Source: Nocardia neocaledoniensis (GTDB taxonomy: Bacteria > Actinomycetota > Actinomycetes > Mycobacteriales > Mycobacteriaceae). Taken from it: a stretch of 64,000 bases of DNA. This document shows, in pieces, positions 7,737 through 15,547 of this stretch; position 1 is the stretch's first letter, and every line of letters begins with the position of its first letter. The notes beneath the pieces were generated by a model. The model ran no database searches. It was not told the origin of the DNA and saw only the letters and a list, made by a program, of their open reading frames with translations. The stretch spans positions 1-64,000 of the forward strand of contig NZ_QGTL01000016.1 of assembly GCF_003182135.1 (NCBI RefSeq), written 5' to 3'. The translations under genes were made by a program, and so were the position numbers.

Positions 7737-8914
7737 GCGAGCGGATCGTCGTCGTCGGCGCCGGTGTCGCCGGCGCGACCGCCGCGCAGACGCTGCGGCG
7801 CGAAGGCTTCGCGGGCGAGATCGTGCTCGTCGGCGCCGAACCGGATCTGCCCTACCGCAGGCCCGCGGTCTCCAAGGACCTGCTCGCCGGTACCGGCACG
7901 ATCGAGCGCGCGGCACTGAAACCGGCGGCGTTCTGGGCGGAGAGCCGGATCGATCTGCGCCCCGGCGTCACCGCCGAGGCCGTCGACACCGACCGTGCGA
8001 CCGTGCGCTTGGCCACCGGTGAGACGTTGGGCTACGACAGCCTGCTCCTGGCGACCGGAGCGCGAGCCAGAACGCTGGACACCGGGTCGAAACGGGTGCA
8101 CACCCTGCGCGGCCGCGGCGACATCGAGGCACTCCGGGCGGCCGTGACCACGGGCGGTTCGCTGCTGATCATCGGCGGTGGCTTGATCGGCTGCGAGGTG
8201 GCGGCCACCGCCCGCGGCCTCGGAGCGCGGGTGACCCTGCTCAACGCGGGCTCCGAGCTGATGGACCGGGTGCTGCCCGCCCCGGTCTCGGCGTTGCTGC
8301 GACGCCGCCACGTCGAGCACGGCGTGCGGGTCGAGAACGACGTCGTGACCACGGATCTGGTCGACGCCGACGGCGGCGTCACCGCGGTCGCCGCCGACGG
8401 CCGTACCTGGTCGGCGGCCGCGGCCCTGGTCGCCATCGGCTCGGTTCCCGACACCGCCCTGGCCGAAGCCGCCGGGATCACGGTGAACGACGGCATCGTC
8501 GTCGACCACCACCACCGGACCTCCGCGCACAACGTCTTCGCCGCGGGCGACGCGACTACGGTCTACCACCCACTGCGCGGTGCCTATGAGCGCCCGCAGC
8601 ACTGGAATTCGGCGATGAGCGCCGGCGCGGCGGCGGCGATGTCCATTCTCGGTCTGCCCGCCGCCACCGCCGAGGTCCCGTGGGGCTGGACCGATCAGCA
8701 CGGCCGGTCGCTGCAGTTCGCCGGCTGGCTCCACCCCCACAACGAGCTGATCGTCGACGGCGACCTCGACGGCGGCGAGTTCCTGGTCACGGCCCTGCAC
8801 CAGAGCATCCCCGTCGGCGCCGTGGCCATGGCGCGACCCCGCGACCTGCGCGCCACCCGCACGCTCATCGACGCGGGCCGCCCCTACCGGACTCCCGCGG
8901 TGCCCGCTCCCTGA
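7733..8914 (+). CDS. rubB: Rubredoxin reductase
   Basis: 393 residues starting at the ATG at 7733, which overlaps the rubA2 stop by 4 bases. It is a pyridine nucleotide-disulfide-type flavoprotein with an N-terminal FAD motif VVGAGVAGATAA, an NAD(P)H motif IIGGGLIGCEVAA near residue 150, and an FAD-closing block VFAAGDAT near residue 275. The enzyme moves electrons from NAD(P)H to rubredoxin in the cytoplasm and completes the alkane hydroxylase electron chain. The family also serves P450 and dioxygenase systems, but position makes the rubredoxin role the clear choice. Confidence 0.93.
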   Translation: MSERIVVVGAGVAGATAAQTLRREGFAGEIVLVGAEPDLPYRRPAVSKDLLAGTGTIERAALKPAAFWAESRIDLRPGVTAEAVDTDRATVRLATGETLGYDSLLLATGARARTLDTGSKRVHTLRGRGDIEALRAAVTTGGSLLIIGGGLIGCEVAATARGLGARVTLLNAGSELMDRVLPAPVSALLRRRHVEHGVRVENDVVTTDLVDADGGVTAVAADGRTWSAAAALVAIGSVPDTALAEAAGITVNDGIVVDHHHRTSAHNVFAAGDATTVYHPLRGAYERPQHWNSAMSAGAAAAMSILGLPAATAEVPWGWTDQHGRSLQFAGWLHPHNELIVDGDLDGGEFLVTALHQSIPVGAVAMARPRDLRATRTLIDAGRPYRTPAVPAP

Positions 8915-8954
8915 GCTGCGCCCGATCGCGGCCGAGAACTGACCGCGATCGGCC

Positions 8955-8960
8955 GTAGCG
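8955..8960 (+). promoter_or_regulatory. -10 element of a probably leaderless promoter (NmrA-like gene)
   Basis: TAGCGT ends 8 bases before the ATG at 8969. There is no Shine-Dalgarno, so transcription probably starts at or near the start codon, independently of the upstream alk operon. Confidence 0.4.
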
Positions 8961-8968
8961 TGGGCGGT

Positions 8969-9847
8969 ATGCGAACACGAGAGAAGAGGATTGTCGTCAC
9001 GACCCCGCGCGGGCATGTGGGCTCGCGGGTGGTCCAGTTGCTGATCCAGGCGGGCGTACGGCCCACGCTCCTGATGCGCGACCCCGCTCGCCTCGACCGC
9101 GCCCTCCGGGCTCGCGTCGACGTGGTGCAAGCCGACCAGGCCGACGCCGAGGCGGTCGTCGCGGCCACCCGCGGCGCGGACCGGCTCTTCTGGGTCGACC
9201 CGCCCGCCCTCGTCGACGGTGACCCGGTCGCGGGCTACGCGCGGATGGGGGAGTCGGCCGCCAGGGCGATCACCGAGAACGGCATCGAGGCCACGGTGTT
9301 CCTCAGCAGCATCGGCGCCGAGAAGCGCGGCGGTGCCGGCGAGATCGACGGCCTGGCCCGCACCGAGGAACTGCTCGACGCCACCGGCGCGTCCGTGCTG
9401 CACCTGCGCTGCGCGTACTTCTTCACCAACCTGCTCACCCAGCTCGACGAGATCAGGGCGGGCACCCTGTCGACACCGTGGCCGCTCGAGCACGTGATGC
9501 CGTGGGTCGCCCCCCGCGACATCGGCGAGGTGGCCGCGGCCCGCCTGCTCTCGGACGCGTGGTCGGGCCGGGTGGTGCAGGCCGTGCACGGGCCGGAAGA
9601 TCTGACCTTCGCGCAGGTCGCGAAGATCCTGGGCGCCGAACTCGGCCACGACGTGACACCGGTCCCGATCAGCGACGAGCAGTTCCGTGGCGTGCTGCGC
9701 GAGGCCGGGCTCGGTGCGGGCCAGATCGACGGAATCGCGGGCATGTCCGCGGGATTGAGCTCGGGATTCGTCGCCGAGCAGCCACGTTCGATCGCGACCA
9801 CCACGCCGACGACCCTGGCCGCCTGGGCGCGCACCCACCTGCGCTGA
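8969..9847 (+). CDS. NAD(P)-binding NmrA-like oxidoreductase/sensor
   Basis: 292 residues from the ATG at 8969 (a GTG 9 bases upstream is possible). An atypical SDR of the NmrA/HSCARG type: an N-terminal beta strand and glycine-rich turn (IVVTTPRGHVGSRVV), followed by VFLSSIGAEK and an LRCAYFFTNLL segment. The catalytic YxxxK of classical SDRs is not at its usual place, which favours a redox-sensing or quinone-reductase-like role over a dehydrogenase. A -10-like TAGCGT 8 bases before the ATG suggests a separate leaderless transcript rather than membership of the alk operon. No substrate can be assigned. Confidence 0.75.
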   Translation: MRTREKRIVVTTPRGHVGSRVVQLLIQAGVRPTLLMRDPARLDRALRARVDVVQADQADAEAVVAATRGADRLFWVDPPALVDGDPVAGYARMGESAARAITENGIEATVFLSSIGAEKRGGAGEIDGLARTEELLDATGASVLHLRCAYFFTNLLTQLDEIRAGTLSTPWPLEHVMPWVAPRDIGEVAAARLLSDAWSGRVVQAVHGPEDLTFAQVAKILGAELGHDVTPVPISDEQFRGVLREAGLGAGQIDGIAGMSAGLSSGFVAEQPRSIATTTPTTLAAWARTHLR

Positions 9848-9851
9848 GCGC

Positions 9852-9881
9852 GCGGGTCGGTCACGATCGTGACCGGCCCGC
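9852..9881. terminator. Bidirectional stem-loop between convergent genes
   Basis: A 14-bp stem (GCGGGTCGGTCACG / CGTGACCGGCCCGC, one G-U type mismatch) with a two-base turn separates the NmrA-like gene from the convergent acyl-reductase gene. Confidence 0.6.
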
Positions 9882-9893
9882 AACGTCGCCGTC

Positions 9894-11918
9894 CTACCAG
9901 TGCACGCCCGGCAGCATCCGGCTCATCCGCGCGGCCGGGCTCGGCATCACCATGAGCGGGGTGAGCACCGGCGCGAGCACGGTGAGCGCGTTGCGGCTCG
10001 GCGCCTCCGGTTCGGCCGGTTCGGCGACGACCGGCACGGCGGCCTGCTTGCCCTGCGCCGCGGTGGATTCCCCGAACAGGCGGAAACCGGTGTGCAGGAT
10101 CGACCGCTTGAGCGAGGGCAGGAACATCTCCACCGCCTGGGCGAACGTGCCGACCGGCGTATCGATCCGATCGGGTCGTTCCAGCAGCGCGCGGACCACG
10201 ATGTCGGCGGCCCGCTCCGGGTCGGGCAGCGGCAGCGCGCGGTACAGATCGGTCGGCGCGATCATCGGCGTGCGCACCAGCGGCATCCGGATGGAGGTGA
10301 AACTCACTCCGGCGCCGCGGTTCTCGACCGCCGCGATCTCGCTGAAGTTGTCCAGCGCCGACTTGCTCGCCGCGTACGCCGCGAACCGCGGCACCTTGGT
10401 CTGCACCGCGATCGAGGAGATGTTCACGATGTGCCCGAAACGCCGCTCCCGCATCGAGGGCAGCAGGGCCAGGATCAGGCGCACCGCGCCGAAGTAGTTG
10501 ACCGCCATGGTGCGCTCGAAGTCGTGCATCCGGTCCACCGAATTGGCGACCGAGCGGCGGATCGAGCGGCCCGCGTTGTTCACCAGGTAGTCCACGTGGC
10601 CGTGCTCGCGCAGCAGTGCGGCCACGAGCTCGTCGACCGCGGCCGCGTCGGTGATGTCGCACGGATACGCGAAGGCGGTCCCGCCGTCGGCACGCACGGA
10701 TTCCGCTGCGGCCGTGAGGTCTTCGGCACCACGCGCCACCATGAGCACCGTCGCGCCGCGCCGCGCCACCGCGTGCGCGGTGGCCAGCCCGATCCCCGAG
10801 GACGCGCCGGTGATGAGCACGACCCGGCCCGCCAGCCGATCGGCGTCGGCGGCCGGACGCCCGCGATGCGGGTCCAGGTTGGCCCGCCAGTAGTCCCAGA
10901 GCCGCGCGGCGTAGGTGTCGAACGCGGGCACGTCGAGCCCGGGCAGCTGGGCGCGGGTCGAATCGGCGACGAATTCCGCGGTGAACCCGACATGCGGCGC
11001 CACCTCGGCCGGGATCCCGGCCTGCTCGAACAGGAAGTCCCGCACGGCGTGCGCGCCCGGGACGTGCCCGAGCCCGCTCAGCGCGCGGGCGCTGCCCGGC
11101 ACCGTGCCGATCCCGGCGGGCCCACCCGCGGCGCTCGCGAGCGCGCGGTAGATCTCACCGAACGGCTGCGGCTTCGGATTGACCAGGTGGAACGTGCGCC
11201 CGTCGAGTCCCTCGCGGCGCACCAGCCGCACCATGGCCTCGGCGACGTAGTCGACCGGGACCACGTTGGTCGCGCCCAGATCGGGCAGCGGCAACGGCAG
11301 TTCGGCGGGCAGCGCCGCCAGCGCCGCGATCGCCTGGAAGAAGTAGTACGGGCCGTCGATCTTGTCCATCTCGCCGGTGCGCGAATCGCCGACCACGATG
11401 GCCGGGCGATACACCCGCCAGCGCACGTCGGTGGCCTCGCGGACGAGCTTCTCGGCGGCGAACTTGGTGCGGTGATACGGCGAGGTCAGGTTCTGGCCGA
11501 GGTCGAAGTCCTCCTCGAAGAACTTGCCGCGATGATCACCGGCGACGGCCACCGAGGACACGTGGTGCAGCACGGCGTCGAGCTTGCGCGCCAGCTCCAG
11601 CACCGAGCGGGTGCCCGCGACATTGGCCGCGTGCGCAGTGTCCTCGTCGGCGGTCATGTCGTAGACCGCGCCCAGATGCAGGATGTGATCGGCGCGCGGC
11701 GGTTCGTCGCCGAGCCCGAGCCCCTCGGCGGTCAGGTCCCCGACCAGGGCGAACACTCGATCGCCGTCGGGATGCTGCGCGGTGAGCGCGGTGAACTTGG
11801 CCAGCGACTCGGCGCGCACCAGCACGTGCACGAGCGCGGTGGGGTCGGCCGCGAGCAGCCCCCGCACCACGCGCCTACCCAGAAATCCCGTACCGCCTGT
11901 CACGATGTAGGAAACCAT
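9894..11918 (-). CDS. Two-domain SDR protein, acyl-CoA reductase AcrA1-like
   Basis: 674 residues from the ATG at 11918, chosen because AGGAGG lies 4 bases upstream; an upstream in-frame ATG would add 25 residues without such a site. The N-terminal half is an extended SDR of the fatty acyl-CoA reductase/male-sterility type (YIVTGGTGFLGRRVV, then YHRTKFAAE as active-site YxxxK). The C-terminal half is a classical SDR (VLITGASSGIGLATA near residue 365, YAASKSA near residue 515). This double architecture and length match mycobacterial AcrA1 (Rv3391), linked to reduction of fatty acyl-CoA to aldehyde or alcohol for wax ester formation. Function by family resemblance only. Confidence 0.8.
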   Translation of the reverse strand: MVSYIVTGGTGFLGRRVVRGLLAADPTALVHVLVRAESLAKFTALTAQHPDGDRVFALVGDLTAEGLGLGDEPPRADHILHLGAVYDMTADEDTAHAANVAGTRSVLELARKLDAVLHHVSSVAVAGDHRGKFFEEDFDLGQNLTSPYHRTKFAAEKLVREATDVRWRVYRPAIVVGDSRTGEMDKIDGPYYFFQAIAALAALPAELPLPLPDLGATNVVPVDYVAEAMVRLVRREGLDGRTFHLVNPKPQPFGEIYRALASAAGGPAGIGTVPGSARALSGLGHVPGAHAVRDFLFEQAGIPAEVAPHVGFTAEFVADSTRAQLPGLDVPAFDTYAARLWDYWRANLDPHRGRPAADADRLAGRVVLITGASSGIGLATAHAVARRGATVLMVARGAEDLTAAAESVRADGGTAFAYPCDITDAAAVDELVAALLREHGHVDYLVNNAGRSIRRSVANSVDRMHDFERTMAVNYFGAVRLILALLPSMRERRFGHIVNISSIAVQTKVPRFAAYAASKSALDNFSEIAAVENRGAGVSFTSIRMPLVRTPMIAPTDLYRALPLPDPERAADIVVRALLERPDRIDTPVGTFAQAVEMFLPSLKRSILHTGFRLFGESTAAQGKQAAVPVVAEPAEPEAPSRNALTVLAPVLTPLMVMPSPAARMSRMLPGVHW

Positions 11919-12216
11919 CGCCCCTCCTGAAGAATTCGTCGAAACACGGTGTCGTGCAACAGTGATCCGGCATGCGGCGGTGGATGCGGGCATCAGTGAA
12001 ACCGGGCACTGCGTCGTCCCGGCTGCGCTAACCGTACTCGTCAGTAACCTAGCTGGGCAAGCGCGTGGCGCCCGCTGGCCGTGTGGGAATGGTCACCTGT
12101 CGTCGCAGGTCAAAGGGTATGTGTGACAGCCGCTTTCAGTAACCGAGAGTTTCGGACAACTTGTCGCTACCGGCCCGCACGGGGTGCCGAGCTGAGCCCG
12201 GCACCCCGCGTCCGGC
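11919..12216. other. Intergenic region with a candidate promoter and a terminator, no gene
   Basis: No convincing coding sequence. On the minus strand TTGCCC (12060-12055) and TACGGT (12036-12031), separated by 18 bases, form a candidate sigma-A promoter for the acyl-reductase gene. The end nearest the permease gene holds a stem-loop listed separately. Confidence 0.5.
12180..12208 (-). terminator. Stem-loop terminator after the ABC permease gene
   Basis: CGGGGTGCCG / CGGCACCCCG, a perfect 10-bp stem with a 9-base loop, lies 8 bases downstream of the permease stop on its strand. Confidence 0.6.
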
Positions 12217-13848
12217 TCAGCGCAGATCGCGTCGGCGGAAGGCGATGAGGCCCACGGCGATCCCGGCCGCGGCCACCACGAGCAACCAGGCGACGGGCAC
12301 GATGTCGAACGCCCCGCCGGGCAGCTTGGGCGGGTGCACGAACGGCACCAGATCCATCAGCCACTGCGGGAACGTGCCCAGCGAACCGAGCAGCATGATG
12401 ACCACCGTCGCGCTGAGCACCGCCCAGGCGAGCGTCGCGTACTTGGGCACCACGCCGAACAGCACCAGCGCGATCGCGGTGATCACCCAGACCGCGGGCA
12501 GCTGCACGGCCCCCGCGGCGAGCGAATCACCGACCTTGCCCACGACGTCGCCGTCGGTCGCGCCCCACACCACGCCGATGCCCAGGCCCGAAACCAGCAG
12601 GGCCACAGTGGGTCCGGCGATCGCGAAGAGCAGATGGCTCGCCACGAACCCGGTCCGCCCGACCGCGGCGGCCAGCACGGTCTCGGCGCGCCCGGTGCTC
12701 TCCTCCTCGTGCAGTCGCAGCACCGACGACACCGAGTAGGCGGCCGCCGCGGCGGCGAGCATGGTGATCGCGTAGGCGATGAACGACTTCTCCAGGTCGG
12801 TCGATCCGCCCATCGAGGTGACCACGTCCTGCAGCGTGCCGCTGTCGTCGAGCATGCCGCCGATGCTGTTCACGGCGCCGCCGATCAGCAGGCCGTACAG
12901 GGCGAAGCCCACCGTCCAGCCCAGCATCGACCCGCGCTGCAGCCGCCAGGCCAAGCCGACCGGACCGGCCAGCGCGCCACCCGCCGTCGCCGGGCCGGGG
13001 CGTTCGGCCAGCAGCCCGGCGCCGAGATCGCGGGTGCGCAACAGCTGATAGGCCAGCAGCGTCGCGCCGGCGCCCACGACGGCCAGCGGAACGAGCACCC
13101 ACCAGCGTTCCCCGGCGTACGGCCGGATCTGCAGACACCAGCCCAGCGGCGAGAACCACGACAGCACACCGTTGCCCGCGTCACCCACCGCGCGCACGGC
13201 GAACGCGGCGCCCAGCGTGCCGAGCGCGACACCGCGCGCGATGCGCGCGCCGTTGCTCAGCTGGGCGGCCACCGCCGCGACGGCCGCCCACACGATGCCG
13301 GAGGCGGCCAGCGCCAGGCCCCAGGCGAGGGAGCCCGCCGTCGGCAGGTCGGCGGCCGACAGGGAAGCGGTACAGGCGATTCCGGCGACCACGGAGGCGC
13401 CGAAGGTGAGCAGCAGCGCGCCGGTGAGACCGGCGAACCGGCCGATGCTGGTCGCGCCGACCAGCTCCGCGCGCCCGGTCTCCTCTTCGACCCTGGTGTG
13501 CCGGATCACCGTGAGCACGGCGGCGATGGCGATCATCGAATACATCGCCCCGGCCTTCCAGGTACCGATGGAGCCGAGCGAGGAATTGAAGACCGGACCG
13601 TACATGGCGAGCAGGGCGGGACTGGCCGCCGTCGTGGCCGCGAAGCTGTCCAGCTGCTGCTGGCTGGCGTAGAGGTCTTTGATCGAGACGATCTGCAGGG
13701 CGGGCATCAGCCCGATCAGCAGCGACCACAGTGGCGCGATGATCCGGTCGCGGCGCAGGAACAGGCGCAGCATCTGGCCCGTCCCCGCGAACTCGCTCGC
13801 GGTCCGCGTGGAATGCAGGAAGCCGGGTGTCGCGGCGAGGGTGGTCAT
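12217..13848 (-). CDS. ABC exporter permease (Rv1217c-type)
   Basis: 543 residues from the ATG at 13848, which overlaps the ATPase stop (ATGA). A two-fold repeated membrane protein with about 12 hydrophobic segments; each half carries a conserved cytoplasmic block with EEETGRAEL or EEESTGRAE. This is the tetronasin-exporter-type permease family. The length and the gene set tetR-ATPase-permease match M. tuberculosis Rv1219c-Rv1218c-Rv1217c, a multidrug efflux system. It forms the membrane channel for the ATPase encoded just upstream. The exported compound is unknown. Confidence 0.88.
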   Translation of the reverse strand: MTTLAATPGFLHSTRTASEFAGTGQMLRLFLRRDRIIAPLWSLLIGLMPALQIVSIKDLYASQQQLDSFAATTAASPALLAMYGPVFNSSLGSIGTWKAGAMYSMIAIAAVLTVIRHTRVEEETGRAELVGATSIGRFAGLTGALLLTFGASVVAGIACTASLSAADLPTAGSLAWGLALAASGIVWAAVAAVAAQLSNGARIARGVALGTLGAAFAVRAVGDAGNGVLSWFSPLGWCLQIRPYAGERWWVLVPLAVVGAGATLLAYQLLRTRDLGAGLLAERPGPATAGGALAGPVGLAWRLQRGSMLGWTVGFALYGLLIGGAVNSIGGMLDDSGTLQDVVTSMGGSTDLEKSFIAYAITMLAAAAAAYSVSSVLRLHEEESTGRAETVLAAAVGRTGFVASHLLFAIAGPTVALLVSGLGIGVVWGATDGDVVGKVGDSLAAGAVQLPAVWVITAIALVLFGVVPKYATLAWAVLSATVVIMLLGSLGTFPQWLMDLVPFVHPPKLPGGAFDIVPVAWLLVVAAAGIAVGLIAFRRRDLR

Positions 13849-14783
13849 GCCCGCACCGCCGCTTCGGTCGCCGCCGCGCCGTCGGCCTCGACGTGGTAAT
13901 GGCGCAGGAACAGGTCCTCGAGCGTGGGCGGCGCGCTGGTCAGGCTGCGCACCCCCGCGTCGCCGAGTACCCGGATGAGCGCGCCCAGATGCTCGGCGTC
14001 GACCTGGCAGCGCAGGGTCGAGCCGTCCTGTTCGACGTCGTCGACTCCGGGCAGCGCGCCGACATCGCCTGGGTCGCCGATCAATTCGGCGGTGATGGCC
14101 GTGCGGCTCAGGTGCCGCAGCTGATCGAGTGAACCGGACTCGACCGTGCGCCCGGCCCGGATGATCGTCACCCGGTCGCACAGGTGCTCGACCTCGGACA
14201 GGATGTGGCTCGACAGCAGCACCGTCGCCCCGCGGGCGGCGGCCTCGCGGACGCAGTCCTGGAAGATCTGTTCCATCAACGGATCCAGGCCCGAGGTGGG
14301 CTCGTCGAGCACGAGCAGATCGGCGTTCGCCGAGAAGGCCGACACCAGCGCGACCTTCTGCCGGTTGCCCTTGGAATAGGTGCGGGCCTTCTTGGTGGGA
14401 TCGAGCTCGAAACGCTCGATCAGTTCCGCGCGCCGGTTCTCGTCGAGCCCGCCGCGCATCCGGGCGAGCAGGTCGATCGTCTCGCCGCCCGAGAGCGAGG
14501 GCCACAGCGTGACATCGCCGGGGACATAGGCGATCCGGTGGTGCAGGGCGACCGCGTCGGTCCACGGGTCGCGGCCGAACAGCGACGCTTCGCCGCCGGA
14601 GGCCCGCAGGACGCCGAGCAGCACGCGGATCGTGGTGGATTTTCCCGCGCCGTTGGGGCCGAGGAAACCGTGGATCTCACCGGGGCCGACCCGCAGGTCG
14701 AGGCCGTCGAGCGCGGTGAAGCGGCCGAAGTTCTTGCGCAGGTCACGAACATCGATGACCCGATCGGTGGTGGGGGAGGGCAT
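13845..14783 (-). CDS. ABC exporter ATP-binding protein (Rv1218c-type)
   Basis: 312 residues with a single nucleotide-binding domain: Walker A GPNGAGKST (about 43-51), Q-loop region YVPGDV, signature YSKGNRQKVAL in place of canonical LSGGQ, and Walker B LLVLDEPTSGLD. The variant signature is typical of this drug-exporter family. The start lies 3 bases after the tetR stop and the end overlaps the permease start, so the three genes form one operon. It powers the adjacent permease; substrate unknown. Confidence 0.9.
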   Translation of the reverse strand: MPSPTTDRVIDVRDLRKNFGRFTALDGLDLRVGPGEIHGFLGPNGAGKSTTIRVLLGVLRASGGEASLFGRDPWTDAVALHHRIAYVPGDVTLWPSLSGGETIDLLARMRGGLDENRRAELIERFELDPTKKARTYSKGNRQKVALVSAFSANADLLVLDEPTSGLDPLMEQIFQDCVREAAARGATVLLSSHILSEVEHLCDRVTIIRAGRTVESGSLDQLRHLSRTAITAELIGDPGDVGALPGVDDVEQDGSTLRCQVDAEHLGALIRVLGDAGVRSLTSAPPTLEDLFLRHYHVEADGAAATEAAVRA

Positions 14784-14786
14784 CGT

Positions 14787-15434
14787 CTACTCCTCGCTGA
14801 GGCTGTCGAGCAGAGTCGAATCGGTCAGCATGCCCTGGGTGTAGAGCTCGAGCGCCGGAAAGGTGATCTCTTCGGAGAGTTCCCGAATCGCCTTGCGGTA
14901 GTCGAGCTTTCCCTCGCGCTGACTTCGCATCTGCAGATAGAGGTTCATGGCTCCGACATGGCAGAGCACGATGTATCTGGCCCGGGCCGCGGGGTCGCGA
15001 CTCGGTTTGAGCTGACCTTCCTCGACCGCGGTCTGCATGTATTGCTCGGCGTCGGCGATCATGTGCTCGAGCAGCGATTCCGCGAGCGAGCCGCCGGCTT
15101 GGAAACTGCGCAGCATGTAGGCCACGAGTGGGGCGTACATCTCGATCTCGGCCATCGCGTTGAGCATCCCGGTGGGACCGGACGAACGGATGACGCGCAG
15201 CTTCTCGTCGCGGATGATCTCGAGCACGCGGTCGTCACAGGCGGCGCGCAGGCCGTCCTTGGAACCGAAGTGATGGTTCACCAGGCCGGGTGAGACGCCG
15301 GCCGCCGCGGCGATCGCCCGGACGCCGACCCCGAAACCTTGGTCGCCGAACAGGTCGATCGCGGTATCGCGAATGCGGGCCGCGGTCGTCAGATCAGGGG
15401 AGGGTCCTTGCGGTACGGGCTGTTGGCTGAACAC
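14787..15434 (-). CDS. TetR-family regulator of the ABC exporter (Rv1219c-type)
   Basis: 215 residues with a GTG start at 15434. The helix-turn-helix is at about residues 30-65 (AIAAAAGVSPGLVNHHFGSK), followed by a long helical ligand domain, close in length to Rv1219c (212 aa). First gene of a tetR-ATPase-permease operon. TAGTAT on the minus strand (15449-15444) sits 9 bases before the GTG, giving a nearly leaderless transcript, and a perfect palindrome overlaps the start. Autorepression with relief by an exported drug is the expected mode. Confidence 0.86.
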   Translation of the reverse strand: MFSQQPVPQGPSPDLTTAARIRDTAIDLFGDQGFGVGVRAIAAAAGVSPGLVNHHFGSKDGLRAACDDRVLEIIRDEKLRVIRSSGPTGMLNAMAEIEMYAPLVAYMLRSFQAGGSLAESLLEHMIADAEQYMQTAVEEGQLKPSRDPAARARYIVLCHVGAMNLYLQMRSQREGKLDYRKAIRELSEEITFPALELYTQGMLTDSTLLDSLSEE

Positions 15435-15441
15435 ATGTTCA
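15428..15441. promoter_or_regulatory. Candidate TetR operator overlapping the regulator's start
   Basis: TGAACA-CA-TGTTCA is a perfect palindrome covering the start codon and predicted transcription start of the exporter operon. The half-site TGTTCAAT recurs as a direct repeat at 15436-15443 and 15456-15463, 20 bases apart, flanking the -10 box, which suggests two dimers on one face of the helix. Confidence 0.55.
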
Positions 15442-15534
15442 ATATACTAAACGAGTGTTCAATCGGCGAGCAAGGGGTCGGCGCGGGTTTTGTGACGCGA
15501 GTTTCGTCGGCGCCGTCACCGGCCCGGTCGGGGC

Positions 15535-15540
15535 TAGTGT
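15535..15540 (+). promoter_or_regulatory. -10 element of a leaderless promoter (acyl-CoA oxidase-like gene)
   Basis: TAGTGT ends 7 bases before the ATG at 15548 with no Shine-Dalgarno in between. Confidence 0.5.
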
Positions 15541-15547
15541 CGGGGGT

